Positions 25,078 to 33,920 of a stretch of 64,000 bases of DNA are shown one piece after another; within the stretch, counting starts at the first letter, position 1, and each line of letters starts with the position of its first letter. The notes beneath the pieces are model-generated. The model saw nothing but the letters and a program-made list of their open reading frames with translations. It ran no database searches and was not told the origin of the DNA. Origin of the DNA: Candidatus Rhodobacter oscarellae. GTDB taxonomy: Bacteria > Pseudomonadota > Alphaproteobacteria > Rhodobacterales > Rhodobacteraceae. The translations under genes and the position numbers were made by a program. The stretch is from positions 1,074,151 to 1,138,150 of the forward strand of contig NZ_LFTY01000002.1 of NCBI RefSeq assembly GCF_001078595.1, in the 5' to 3' direction.

Positions 25078-27789
25078 GTGAACCGATTCAAGACATCAGT
25101 GGCCACGATCCTAATCGCAAGCCTCGTCGTGCCCGCGCTGCCGACAATCGGGCTTGCCCAGTCCACCGGAAACGCGCAGGCGCAGCCAGGCCCTCTGGCC
25201 CATTTCGCCGCCGCCGAGATGGAGAAACTCAGCACCAGATTGCGCGACACTGTGATTTCATCCTTGGCCGCTGACGACTACGGGTACGGTGACACTTATG
25301 TTTGGAAGGTTGAGCAGACCAAAATTTTTGAGAGGTACAACCGAGGCCTAAAGTTTCGCATTGGCAGCACGGTCGCGCGCGCCACCGCAGAGATCGACGC
25401 GCTCGATAGCGCCTTGCGGGGGGCAAGTGCCGCCTGTGACCAGCGGCAATACGACGAGCTCTGGGAGCAGCGCGCCATTCGCGTGATCTCGCTTGCGACC
25501 TACATTGCCGACGCAAGCGCGCGCTTGGACCGCTTCTATAATCAGGTCGCCCAGGACTGGGCCGCCCAAAGCAAACTGCTGGCCGGGACCTTTGCGGCGC
25601 TGTCTGGCGCGCCCGCCGAAGAGCGTTTGATCGAAAACTACGATCCGGATCAGAACACCTCGATGCTCGATGCGATTTACGAGTACATGCGCGCGCCGTC
25701 CTTGTATGACGGCAATGTCGACGACATTGATGACATCCAGGATGACTTTCTTGCGGCGAAGCAGCGGTTCCTGACCGAGTATGACGGCAGCGTTCGGGAC
25801 CTGGGCCGCAAGTTCGGGTCAGACCAGGCCTTGGTCGAAGCGTATTTTTCAAGCCTAGCCGCGAAGCTTGGAAAAAACGCGGTCACACTTGTCGCCTTCG
25901 ACGCGGCCTGTGGCAACGCGGCGGGGTATTGCCCGATAGATTACGGGCCCAAGGGGCGCGAGTTGCATGAACGCGTCAACGAGATCCTTAAGCCGTTGAC
26001 GCTCTTCCCCACGCCTTGGGAACTGACAGAGCAATCCAATCGGCTGGACGGCCTGAATGAGGAACTGCGTGCGGTCGGCAATGAAAGGTTCCACGCGCTT
26101 CTGGACAACCTGGTCCGCAGCCTGGTGCCAGACCCGACACACAAATCGCGGCGCTACTTCACAGATCCCCTGGCGGAGGACCTGGCCGATGGCGAAGGCA
26201 TCGACATCCGAAAACTGAGCAGAAAGCTCACCGAACTGGCGCCAGAGGACCAGGATAAGGTGCTGGCCTATTTCCAATACCTGGCGGACGAGACCGACGC
26301 CGTGCGCGAGGCGCTCTACCAACAGCAGCTGTTGGCAGAGGGCGTCGACCCGAACGAGGCCTTTAAGAATGGCGAGATCAGCCCGATTGAGCTGAGCCGC
26401 CGCACGCGCGCCGAGCGGCGAGACTTTTGGGCCGAGGAGCCGCTGGACAGCCAGGTTCCCCTGCAGCCCGAGGTCAACCTGTCCGGGGATGGCACCGATG
26501 ATGACTATGGGTTGAACACCGGCCGGATCCTCTATCCGCTGATGGGCCCCTTGCGCAATTTCCGCACGATGAACGAGGAGCTGCAGGCCGACCTACGCGC
26601 GCGCGCGCTTGCCGAGAAGCAATTGAGGGCCCGTGTGGCGGCAGAATCGGAGGCGTATAAAAAGGCTTACTACGAAGCGCAAAGCAGGGGCGAAGATGCC
26701 CCGACGCCGAGTTACGAAAATTATGATTATGATCGTGGCATCAGCAGATTCCTAAAAAACCCGGAATGGATGCAGCGGGCCTATGAGGATGTGGATGCCG
26801 ATCTTTCGCAAAAACGCCTGGAAAGCCGCCAGTGGCTGGAGCAGGCCATGTTTGGCGTGGACAGTATCGGCGACCCGACGACCGCGGAGCTCGAACAACA
26901 GGCCGAGGCCCTCAGCGGGTTGCAAAACCTGCTGAACCTTGGCGAGGACGCGCCCACGGACTGGATGGGCGACGGACCCCGCACCGAGCAGGAATACGAC
27001 GCCGCCTGGCGCGCCGAGATCCTGCGCGACCTCTACGAGACCGCGTTCCCTGGTGAGGATATGGACGCTCTGCGGCGGGTGATTGCAGAGGACCGCGCCG
27101 CGCTGGTGGAAACTGTCAAAGAGCTCGAGCAAGCGACCACTGAGACCGCCAAGCAGATCGGAAACGACGTGCAAGAGGTCAAACCCGAGGACGCCGTACG
27201 GCTGATCAATGGGGTCGTGGATGGCGTTCTGGGCGCGCAGGCCGATGTCAAAGACGCGGTCAACCGTTGGGACAGCCGGTTTGAGGACGCCACTCAGGGT
27301 GCTCTCAGGAACGATGCGACGTTCGACGCGGGCGCCGGCAAGTGCCCGATCCCGGATGTAATCGTGATCGACGTCACCAATCTTGCGGACTATGGCTGTG
27401 GCTCTTTTGCGGTGCGCATGCCTGGGCAAGTAGTGTCAAAAACCGACCCGCTCACGATCCCGCTGGAGTCGGTTTATTTGGATGTAGAACGCGGCGCGCT
27501 ACTCTCACCCTTTGGGCCAACAGATATCCTGCAGGTGTGCACCGAACAATCGGGAGACAGTATCGCACCATTGCGCGATGAGCTGGGGCGTATTGTCGTC
27601 AGCGCCTATGGCCAGGTCGGTCAGGAATACTCCAACGGTTACATCTCGCCCACGAACCAGCAGATCCTTGAGATGCAAAGCCTGATGCAGCAGGGGCAGT
27701 CCGGGGCTTTGCAGGGCCTGTTCACGCCGCCCTCGGAGCCTACCGTGATTGAAGGCGGCAATGCGGGACGATTTATTGGCTTGGACTAA
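25078..27789 (+). CDS. Large exported protein of unknown function
   Basis: 903 residues from the GTG at 25078 (NRFKTSVATILIASLVVPAL is a signal peptide, cleaved after LAQ), with AGAGGG upstream. It is acidic and mostly helical, with several coiled-coil-prone stretches (for example ELQADLRARALAEKQLRARV near residue 500 and DRAALVETVKELEQATTETA near 675). Only a few Cys are present, in pairs (CDQRQY..CGNAAGYC; CPIP..YGCG). The C-terminal 150 residues are beta-like (IVIDVTNLADYGCGSFAVRM). No family recognised. Divergent from the VWA gene; possibly a surface or periplasmic scaffold. Confidence 0.8.
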   Translation: MNRFKTSVATILIASLVVPALPTIGLAQSTGNAQAQPGPLAHFAAAEMEKLSTRLRDTVISSLAADDYGYGDTYVWKVEQTKIFERYNRGLKFRIGSTVARATAEIDALDSALRGASAACDQRQYDELWEQRAIRVISLATYIADASARLDRFYNQVAQDWAAQSKLLAGTFAALSGAPAEERLIENYDPDQNTSMLDAIYEYMRAPSLYDGNVDDIDDIQDDFLAAKQRFLTEYDGSVRDLGRKFGSDQALVEAYFSSLAAKLGKNAVTLVAFDAACGNAAGYCPIDYGPKGRELHERVNEILKPLTLFPTPWELTEQSNRLDGLNEELRAVGNERFHALLDNLVRSLVPDPTHKSRRYFTDPLAEDLADGEGIDIRKLSRKLTELAPEDQDKVLAYFQYLADETDAVREALYQQQLLAEGVDPNEAFKNGEISPIELSRRTRAERRDFWAEEPLDSQVPLQPEVNLSGDGTDDDYGLNTGRILYPLMGPLRNFRTMNEELQADLRARALAEKQLRARVAAESEAYKKAYYEAQSRGEDAPTPSYENYDYDRGISRFLKNPEWMQRAYEDVDADLSQKRLESRQWLEQAMFGVDSIGDPTTAELEQQAEALSGLQNLLNLGEDAPTDWMGDGPRTEQEYDAAWRAEILRDLYETAFPGEDMDALRRVIAEDRAALVETVKELEQATTETAKQIGNDVQEVKPEDAVRLINGVVDGVLGAQADVKDAVNRWDSRFEDATQGALRNDATFDAGAGKCPIPDVIVIDVTNLADYGCGSFAVRMPGQVVSKTDPLTIPLESVYLDVERGALLSPFGPTDILQVCTEQSGDSIAPLRDELGRIVVSAYGQVGQEYSNGYISPTNQQILEMQSLMQQGQSGALQGLFTPPSEPTVIEGGNAGRFIGLD

Positions 27790-28114
27790 AATGTAATTCT
27801 CGCGCATTATGCCCCTACCGAGACCTTCGCCGGCACCACGGACTGCAAGTCTTTCGACAACTATCAAGAACCTTTCGATTTTTATGGGGCCGAGCGTGTT
27901 GTTCCCGAGACTACGAAGCGTCGCACAGGTCGTTACGGCACTCAATGAACCCGTCTGTTTTTAGCGATGAAGTCGACCTCTGTCGCACTCACCGGTTTGT
28001 ATGAATGACCGCTCCTTTCGCTGCAGAGCGGCACTAATTACATCGCTTGCGCGGCATTTCTAACTCCGTAAACGCATGCAGCTAGAAAACCGAATTCAAC
28101 CTAAGGATTCAGTG
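27790..28114. other. Gap downstream of the 903-aa protein gene
   Basis: About 325 bp with no supported gene or clear terminator; it leads into repeat copy R3. Confidence 0.5.
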
Positions 28115-28370
28115 CCGCCATGCGGCGTCGCAGCGTCCATCCAAGCTTCTCGGAAATAGCCGTCGCTGTGGTCGGCCCTTTCCGGACTTTCGCCCGTCCT
28201 TCCATATGCTTCGGTAGCAGCCCGCATTGCCGACATTCGTTGCAAGTGCAAAATCTGGACTTGGGCGAACTCACACATCGCGGACTTTGCCGTCATCGTT
28301 TCCCTCGGTTCGCTGACGCAGTATTTCCTCGCAGTCGCGGCGCTTGTATTGTTGCAACGCAGCGCATGTC
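28115..28370 (+). repeat. Island intergenic repeat, copy R3
   Basis: A non-coding element with GCGGCGTCGCAGC, GCAGCCCGCATTGCCGACAT, GTGCAAAATCTGGAC, GGCGAACTCAC, ATCGCGGACTTTGC and a TCGCGGCG..TTGTTGC block, in the same order and orientation as R2 and the right half of R5. Frames crossing it on both strands (113 and 171 codons) are not supported as genes. Confidence 0.65.
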
Positions 28371-28615
28371 GCCAATCCAGCCATTCGCAACGGTCGATTT
28401 TGTCCAGACTGACACCAGCTCTCTTGGCGATACTCACTTTTCACCGTCCAATTCTTCACGGCTATCCAGGGCGTGTTGGCAATTTCAGCACGCCCTGAAT
28501 GTCAGATCGTTCGTCCAAACCTATAGGCACAGGCGACATCTGCTTGATCAAGACACACTTCTGCCCGGAACAGTCAGAAATTCTGGCCATAACCGGAAGC
28601 GAGAAGAGCAAACCC

Positions 28616-29626
28616 ATGGACCGAAGAACATTTAACGCACTGAGCCTGGCCGCGGCTTTTGCGCCAATTCCAAACCTGTCTTTGGCACAACACGCTGCAG
28701 GACCCGACGCTGGCTATCAGATTGCCGCAATAAACGAGGGCCGTTTGACCGTGCAACATGGAGGCATGGCGCGGGATGGGGTCGCTGTCGATGACCACAC
28801 ACTGTTTCAAGTTGCATCCTGCTCAAAGACTGTGACATCACTTGCCGTTCTGACCCTGGTCCGTGATGGGCACTTAACACTCGACGTACCGGTGAAACAG
28901 TACCTCAGACGCTGGCAATTGCCTGGTCTGCGGGGCGAAAAGGCAACTGTTGCAGAACTTATGTCTCATACAGCTGGCACGTCCATCCATGGATTTAGCG
29001 GATACGGCCCATCCGAAAACCTGCCCGACCTGATTGAAATCCTGAGCGGGCGAGCGCCTGCAAATTCCGATGCGGTGCGGGCCAGCCCACGGCTGTTCGC
29101 TCAGTTCCGATATAGCGGCGGTGGCACTATGGTGTTGCAAGCGCTGATCGAAGACATAACCGGCGAGGCATTTTCTACATACACATCAAGAACGGTTCTT
29201 CAGACCATTGGCGCGGCTGCGGCAACCTTTGCGATCACACCGCAAGCGGCCTTCGCCCATGGCGCCTTTGAGAGCGGCCGACCCGTGGAAGACGGGTTCA
29301 GACGGCACCCGGAAAGCGCGGCTGCCGGCCTATGGGCAACGGCGTCTGACCTGGCGAAAATCCTCCAAGCAGTGCTCGATTCTTTGCATCATAAACGTAG
29401 CGCCATTTTGCCGTTCGCGCTGGCAACCCGTATGATCACGCCCGTAAGCCAGCAATCCGGATTGGGCATGTTTGTTGAACCGGGCAGTGTCATCTGGCAC
29501 GAGGGGCGAAATTATGGGTTCGATGCAATTATGGCTGCCGAGCTTGCAACAGGGCGGGTCCGTGCGGCGGTGACCAACCGAAACGGTGCTATAGAAAGCT
29601 ACGCGCAAGGACTGCTTCCTCAGTGA
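28616..29626 (+). CDS. Serine hydrolase, beta-lactamase / class C esterase family
   Basis: 336 residues from the ATG at 28616 (MDRRTFNALSLAAAFAPIPN), whose N-terminus is a twin-arginine-like or Sec signal (DRRTFN then a hydrophobic stretch, cleaved near LAQ). The SxxK nucleophile motif is SCSKT near residue 70; the second motif YSGGG (Y-x-N position changed to Y-S-G) is near residue 165; a HEGRNYGF motif lies near the C-terminus. It is probably a periplasmic esterase or D-amino-peptidase-like enzyme rather than a true antibiotic beta-lactamase. An AraC regulator gene follows at once and may control it. Confidence 0.85.
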   Translation: MDRRTFNALSLAAAFAPIPNLSLAQHAAGPDAGYQIAAINEGRLTVQHGGMARDGVAVDDHTLFQVASCSKTVTSLAVLTLVRDGHLTLDVPVKQYLRRWQLPGLRGEKATVAELMSHTAGTSIHGFSGYGPSENLPDLIEILSGRAPANSDAVRASPRLFAQFRYSGGGTMVLQALIEDITGEAFSTYTSRTVLQTIGAAAATFAITPQAAFAHGAFESGRPVEDGFRRHPESAAAGLWATASDLAKILQAVLDSLHHKRSAILPFALATRMITPVSQQSGLGMFVEPGSVIWHEGRNYGFDAIMAAELATGRVRAAVTNRNGAIESYAQGLLPQ

Positions 29627-29660
29627 ATTGCAGCGCGGCATGAGCGAGGGGATTGGGGTT

Positions 29661-30845
29661 ATGGACGATATCCTCGTAGAAATGACGAGCCTTGGGTCGG
29701 TCGCAGTCGCCCTTTTCGGAGCTGCATTCTGTCTGATGCAAACACGACATTCACGCGTCAGCCGAAGCTTTGCAATCTTTCTCTCAGCTATCGCAGTGAA
29801 CAACATTCCAGATGCGTTCACCCGGATATTGGCATCCTTGCCAAGCGGCTATCAGTTGACTGCGGACTTGGTCACATGGCCCAGCTCGTTCTTCCTTGCT
29901 CCGCTTTTTTGGTTGTACGTGCAAATCCTAACGTCGCAAGACCAAGAGATGCCCAAACGGCTGGCCCGACATTTCGGATTGCCCGCCGCTGCCGTGGTCG
30001 TCGCAATCATGGTTCTGGCATCACCGCCAGCCATTCGCGAAGCGCTGTTTTCGGACGATCCAGAGCTAAGCTCTGCATGGGGTATGACGCTCGTTGTTCT
30101 TTTGGGGTTGCTCCAACTCGCGGTTTTTCCCCAAATCGCAATCTACCTGATCCTCATTTTGCGCCGCCTTTCCGGATTCCGGCTTCAACTGCGCGATTAC
30201 TACTCCAGCACCGAACAGTTCGAGTTGCGCTGGATATACGTCATAGGCAATTTAGGCTTTTCATTTTGGCTCGCAACCACACTGCTATTGTTAGGTGCCG
30301 TCGGAATCAACGAAGCCCCATCCTCAATTGTCATTTTAGCAAGCCTCGTCGGTTTCTTGCTTGTCAGCGCATTGACACTCTGGGGGATACGCCAACGTCC
30401 TCCATTGCCACCCAGCACTGAAGATGATCCCGCGCCGATCAACGCGCAGCCATCCGGAAAGTATGAGAAGTCGGCCTTGAGCCCCGAAGCATCCGAGCGT
30501 TTGAGCCGCAAACTTCGCAACGCCATGGAAGTGGACCACTTGCATCGAGATGCCAACCTGTCGCTCTGGGCATTGGCGAAACACATAGGCGCGTCGTCAA
30601 ACTACATCTCTCAGACACTGAATGAGGTGATAGGTGAGAGCTTCTTCGATTTTGTGAACGGCTATCGGATCGCCGAAGCCAAAACCTTGCTGGCTACTAC
30701 AAATGAGTCCGTCGTGAACATCACATACGATGTCGGCTTCAACGCACGATCCTCATTTTACAATGCCTTCAAACGGCATACCGGACAAACACCCACAAGT
30801 TATCGAAAAAATATGTCTCGGCGTGATGGGGTGGACGACATTTAA
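29661..30845 (+). CDS. Membrane-embedded AraC-family transcriptional regulator
   Basis: About 394 residues from the ATG at 29661 (MDDILVEMTSLGSVAVALFG), with GAGGGG upstream; in-frame TTG 29628 and ATG 29640 are alternatives. The first 230 residues form about seven membrane helices with short loops. A linker precedes a C-terminal AraC/XylS double helix-turn-helix (LSLWALAKHIGASSNYISQT, then the conserved YDVGFNARSSFYNAFKRHTG and QTPTSYRK). Such proteins sense a signal in the membrane and bind DNA from it. It lies 34 bp after the serine hydrolase gene and may regulate it. Confidence 0.88.
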   Translation: MDDILVEMTSLGSVAVALFGAAFCLMQTRHSRVSRSFAIFLSAIAVNNIPDAFTRILASLPSGYQLTADLVTWPSSFFLAPLFWLYVQILTSQDQEMPKRLARHFGLPAAAVVVAIMVLASPPAIREALFSDDPELSSAWGMTLVVLLGLLQLAVFPQIAIYLILILRRLSGFRLQLRDYYSSTEQFELRWIYVIGNLGFSFWLATTLLLLGAVGINEAPSSIVILASLVGFLLVSALTLWGIRQRPPLPPSTEDDPAPINAQPSGKYEKSALSPEASERLSRKLRNAMEVDHLHRDANLSLWALAKHIGASSNYISQTLNEVIGESFFDFVNGYRIAEAKTLLATTNESVVNITYDVGFNARSSFYNAFKRHTGQTPTSYRKNMSRRDGVDDI

Positions 30846-31030
30846 GGACAGCCAGACGACACCTGATCCATCAAAACTGATCAGGACGAACTAGACTGAA
30901 CCACCACTCACGAACACCTAAAACCAAAAGGTCATGGCTTCGCGAATTCCTCGCGAGGTTCACGGCCTTGTCCACCACCCCGTGCTATTTCGATCCCCGG
31001 CATGGAACCAAATGATAAGAAGGAACCTCG

Positions 31031-31216
31031 ATGAAAAGATATGTAATTCTGGCAGTGCTTGGACTAAGCGCGTGCGACTCTCCTGCGGAAATTTCAGCTA
31101 GCCAACAGCTTGATGCTGCCTGTTTGGATGGGAACATCCAAGCCTGCGCCGCAGTTCAGGCGAGAGTTGATGCTCGAAATCAAACACTTGCCACAACAGC
31201 CGCAGGCTTTGAGTAA
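31031..31216 (+). CDS. Small lipoprotein
   Basis: 61 residues starting MKRYVILAVLGLSACDSPAE with AAGGAA upstream. The lipobox LSAC places the lipidated Cys at residue 15, leaving a mature peptide of about 47 residues with two further Cys (ACLDGNIQACAAV). The spacing resembles a single small Sel1-like or Cys-bridged helix pair. Function unknown. It stands alone in the island between the AraC regulator and a small membrane protein. Confidence 0.65.
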   Translation: MKRYVILAVLGLSACDSPAEISASQQLDAACLDGNIQACAAVQARVDARNQTLATTAAGFE

Positions 31217-31366
31217 CCCGATTCCGCTGTCTCGCGTTGTTGCGCGGAGTGCTTGAAGAGAGTCAGCTAAACTATCCGGTTCTGATCGGTCCATCCGATC
31301 AGAACCTGCAACAAGCAGTTCGACCGTTGAACTAAAGTCGCAATATCCAAAAGATTGGAAACAGTC

Positions 31367-31513
31367 ATGAAGCCGATCATTGGCGGTTTAGTTGGGCTCT
31401 TGGTGGGATCGACAATCGGCTGGCTTGGCTTTGGCACAACGCCGGGGGCAATCGGCCTGGGGATCGCGGTGGCAGCAAGCCTATATGGGTTACTGTCTGC
31501 TTTTGACGCCTGA
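31367..31513 (+). CDS. Small glycine-rich membrane protein
   Basis: A 48-residue frame beginning MKPIIGGLVGLLVGSTIGWL and ending YGLLSAFDA. It forms two Gly-rich hydrophobic helices joined by a GFGTTPG turn, like small glycine-zipper membrane proteins. A weak GGAA ribosome site lies upstream. Composition and clean start support it as a real gene, but its shortness keeps confidence moderate. Confidence 0.5.
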   Translation: MKPIIGGLVGLLVGSTIGWLGFGTTPGAIGLGIAVAASLYGLLSAFDA

Positions 31514-31609
31514 ACCAAAGGAAAAAACTGAAAGCGGTTATCTTCGGTGCTTTGACGAAGGACGGCAATGTTCAGAACCAGTTGATTGCCGCACCAAGCC
31601 TCGCTTCAC

Positions 31610-31870
31610 AGCGCCCCAATGGCCGGTTTCTCGGTCGCGTAGCAGCGCGCCACCCTGCGCACCTGCCGAGATTTCTGTGCTGCGCGCGCGCAGCGAGATT
31701 CAAAAACTTCCGAAATGGGCTCGGAGCAGTCGTTAGACTGGTCGCAGCATGTTGCATACAAGCGCCGAGGTCTACCTTCGTGAACGGCCCTTATCGGTCA
31801 TCCAACCCGTTGCCTTGATGCTGCGGTTGCAGCCCGCTTTGCGGACATTGGCTTCTGTCATCAGTGCCTT
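31610..31870 (+). repeat. Island intergenic repeat, copy R4
   Basis: A non-coding element upstream of the 88-residue ORF, closely parallel to R1: CAATGGCCGGTT, GCAGCGAGATTCAAAA, ATGGGCTCGGAGC, CGTTAGAC, GGTCGCAGCA, AACGGCCC, ATGCTGCGGTTGCAGCCCGC and GGACATTGGCT in order. The region 31514-31902 holds nothing else that I can support. Confidence 0.65.
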
Positions 31871-31902
31871 TAACATCCATTCGGGAGCGAAGAGGCATTC
31901 AA

Positions 31903-32169
31903 ATGGAACGCGAACCCAACCTAGTAATTTCCAGCGCTTCGCAGCGCATCGTCGAGGATGGCGTACCGTTCAAGGTGGACATCTACAAACTCGAAGGCGG
32001 AGATGGACGGTCGCTGGAAGTAGTGACTGAAGATGGGACATCCATTGTGTGGGACGATCTCTTTGACGACGACCGAGCCGCGTTCGAGGAGGCAATCAGC
32101 ACAATTCGCAGTGAAGGCCCAGTTGCGTTCGTCAACGGTGGCTCAAACGTCGACCCGTTTAAGCAATAG
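31903..32169 (+). CDS. Small acidic protein of unknown function
   Basis: 88 residues from the ATG at 31903 (MEREPNLVISSASQRIVEDG). It has a short beta-rich pattern (VDIYKLEGGDGRSLEVVTED, GTSIVWDDLF) and a helix (DRAAFEEAISTIRSEG); no signal peptide. No family recognised. It sits tightly between repeat copies R4 and R5, like a cassette. Confidence 0.6.
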   Translation: MEREPNLVISSASQRIVEDGVPFKVDIYKLEGGDGRSLEVVTEDGTSIVWDDLFDDDRAAFEEAISTIRSEGPVAFVNGGSNVDPFKQ

Positions 32170-32239
32170 TTAACGGCCCAAAGCTACCGACCGCCCATAA
32201 TGCTTGTCGCCGCGATGGGGCACGTCAGACCGGATGGGG
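32170..32239 (+). repeat. Island intergenic repeat, copy R5, left half (interrupted by IS1111 element)
   Basis: Starting at the stop of the 88-residue ORF, this contains ACGGCCCAAAGC and CGTCAGACCGG, the same blocks as in R2 at 23190-23250. It is cut by the insertion sequence; the matching right half resumes at 33583. Confidence 0.65.
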
Positions 32240-32316
32240 TGGATGGCTCCTGCTCCACCGGCGTCGCAATGCGCCATAATGCAGTTGTCTATCACTGCTA
32301 GGAAAGGAGCCACCCA

Positions 32317-33336
32317 ATGCAGGTTACAACAGTCGGCCTAGATCTGGCCAAGAACATCTTTCAGGTGCACGGGATCACATCGAATGGAACCGTTGCGTTC
32401 AACAAGTCGCTTAGGCGTGCGCAACTATTGGCGTTTTTTGGGAAGCTTGAGCCGTGTCTCATTGGCATGGAGGCTTGTGGGGCGAGCCATCATTGGGCGC
32501 GGCAATTCCAGAAGTTGGGCCATGAAGTCCGACTGATGCCTGCGATGTACGTGAAAGCCTATGTCAAACGTGGCAAGTCTGATGCCATTGACGCTGAGGC
32601 TATCTGTGAAGCAGTCACCCGTCCCACGATGCGCTTTGTCGCGATCAAGACCGAGGAACAGCAGGGTGTCCTGTTCCTCCATCGCGCCCCCGATCTGGTC
32701 GTGCGGCAAAGGACGCAACTCAGCAACATGCTGCGCGGGCTGTTGGGGGAGTTTGGCATCGTGATTGCCCAAGGGATAGGTCATGCCGTGAAGCTTGCAA
32801 AGGCGGTGCTGGACGGAGATCGTCCGAGCATTCCTGAAGTCGCCATCGAAGTTTTGACGAACCTGTGCAACCAGATGGTTGCTCTGCACTTGCGCATTCT
32901 CTGGTACGATAAACGCATTCTGCTTGAAGGTCGGAGAGACCCGAAGGTTATGCTGCTGAGGACCATTCCCGGGGTCGGTCCAGTCACAGCCTCGGCAATT
33001 GTGGCGACCGCTGGCGACGGGCATCAGTTCCGCAATGGACGAGAGTTTGCCGCCTGGCTGGGGCTGACACCGATCAACCGATCAAGTGGAGGCAAGGAAC
33101 GTCTCGGGCGCATCTCCAAGATGGGGGACCGATGCCTCAGGCGTCTGCTAGTTACCGGGATGACGGCCCGATTGAACCAGATGAAGGTCAATCCCGACCG
33201 CGTCGACCCGTGGGCAATGTCCCTGCGTGAGCGTAAACCTCCGCGCGTGGCCACAGTCGCCATGGCTAATAAGACTGCCCGGATCATCTGGGCGGTGTTG
33301 ACGCGCAACGAAAGGTATCGGCTTCACACAGCATAA
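32317..33336 (+). CDS. IS110/IS1111-family transposase (DEDD type)
   Basis: 339 residues starting MQVTTVGLDLAKNIFQVHGI, with AGGAGCC close upstream. The N-terminal RuvC-like domain shows the first Asp in GLDLAKN, then Glu in GMEACG and Asp residues in KSDAIDAEAI. The C-terminal transposase_20 domain has LRTIPGVGPVTASAIVA and the catalytic Ser region INRSSGGKERLGRISKMGD. The frame is uninterrupted, so the element could be active. IS110-family enzymes recombine a circular intermediate into a target chosen by an element-encoded RNA. Confidence 0.95.
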   Translation: MQVTTVGLDLAKNIFQVHGITSNGTVAFNKSLRRAQLLAFFGKLEPCLIGMEACGASHHWARQFQKLGHEVRLMPAMYVKAYVKRGKSDAIDAEAICEAVTRPTMRFVAIKTEEQQGVLFLHRAPDLVVRQRTQLSNMLRGLLGEFGIVIAQGIGHAVKLAKAVLDGDRPSIPEVAIEVLTNLCNQMVALHLRILWYDKRILLEGRRDPKVMLLRTIPGVGPVTASAIVATAGDGHQFRNGREFAAWLGLTPINRSSGGKERLGRISKMGDRCLRRLLVTGMTARLNQMKVNPDRVDPWAMSLRERKPPRVATVAMANKTARIIWAVLTRNERYRLHTA

Positions 33337-33568
33337 ACGCCAACAAATGAACATCAGAGACGCAAGACAACTGAAATGATGAAGCAATGTCAGCCCGCCA
33401 ACCAAGACACCCCGTCGAAAGTCAGGGACACATCGTTGTCCGCGAAGCGGTTTGGGACTCGGTCAGCGGAAACCATCAGGGCCAGCAGCCGTGTGCGCTG
33501 CGCAAACAGGCCAGACACACGACTGCATCTGACATGCGCTCATATCAGCTCAAAAAATGTCTTGCCAT
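33337..33568 (+). ncRNA. Candidate bridge/seek RNA region of the IS1111 right end
   Basis: About 230 bp between the transposase stop and the right inverted repeat with no gene. In IS1111-group elements the guide RNA that pairs with donor and target DNA is known to come from the non-coding right end, whereas IS110-group elements carry it in the left end. Here the right end is much longer than the left. I have not folded it, so boundaries and strand are inferred. Confidence 0.4.
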
Positions 33569-33582
33569 GCAGGAGCCATCCA

Positions 33583-33740
33583 CACAGGACTTTCGCCGCA
33601 CTGCCGAAATTCTGGCTCACTCGAGCTCACGGATTGCGGATTTGCGGCCATTTGCTTACGCGGCGATTGCTGGCGCAGCAACCTTTCGCATGAGCGGCAC
33701 AATCGTCGCTGCGTCGTGGTTGCTGTCGCCAGACCGGTCG
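33583..33740 (+). repeat. Island intergenic repeat, copy R5, right half
   Basis: Directly after the IS right repeat comes GACTTTCGCCGCACTG, then AAATTCTGGCTC, CGAGCTCACGGATTGCGG and ATTTGCGGCCAT, parallel to R3 at 28225-28295. Together with 32170-32239 it makes one repeat copy split by the IS. The remaining gap to 33920 holds no supported gene. Confidence 0.6.
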
Positions 33741-33920
33741 TTCGCCGGCGTCGATCTCACCTGAACCAAGACCCTACCTTCGCGGTGATGATGTCGGAAA
33801 AGCGGGACGCGGACTATCCAGCCTCTTGCGGGTGAGCCGGTACTGACGCCGCTTCCATTTGTGTTTGAGGTGCACTTATTGACGCTCTGCAGTAGGCATA
33901 GTCAAACCAGACTTTTCAAC

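Larger units (their letters stand above)
32240..33582 (+). mobile_element. IS110-family (IS1111 group) insertion sequence
   Basis: About 1.34 kb bounded by perfect 14-bp inverted repeats, TGGATGGCTCCTGC at 32240-32253 and its complement at 33569-33582. Exact outer ends may lie a few bases beyond, since IS1111 repeats are subterminal. It holds one intact transposase gene, a short left end (63 bp before the ATG) and a long right end (about 230 bp after the stop). It appears inserted inside repeat copy R5. Confidence 0.85.

Noticed and set aside
28120-28635. 171-codon frame before the serine hydrolase, and a 113-codon frame opposite
   Set aside because: Both lie in repeat copy R3; the related copies R2 and R5 do not keep the frames open in the same way.
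21480-33740. Integron-like cassette array (CGTTAGA/CGTTAGG blocks fit the GTTRRRY rule)
   Set aside because: No integron integrase is present, a matching RYYYAAC partner at the other end of the repeats is not evident, and the elements are too long and diverged. I keep them as an unnamed repeat family.
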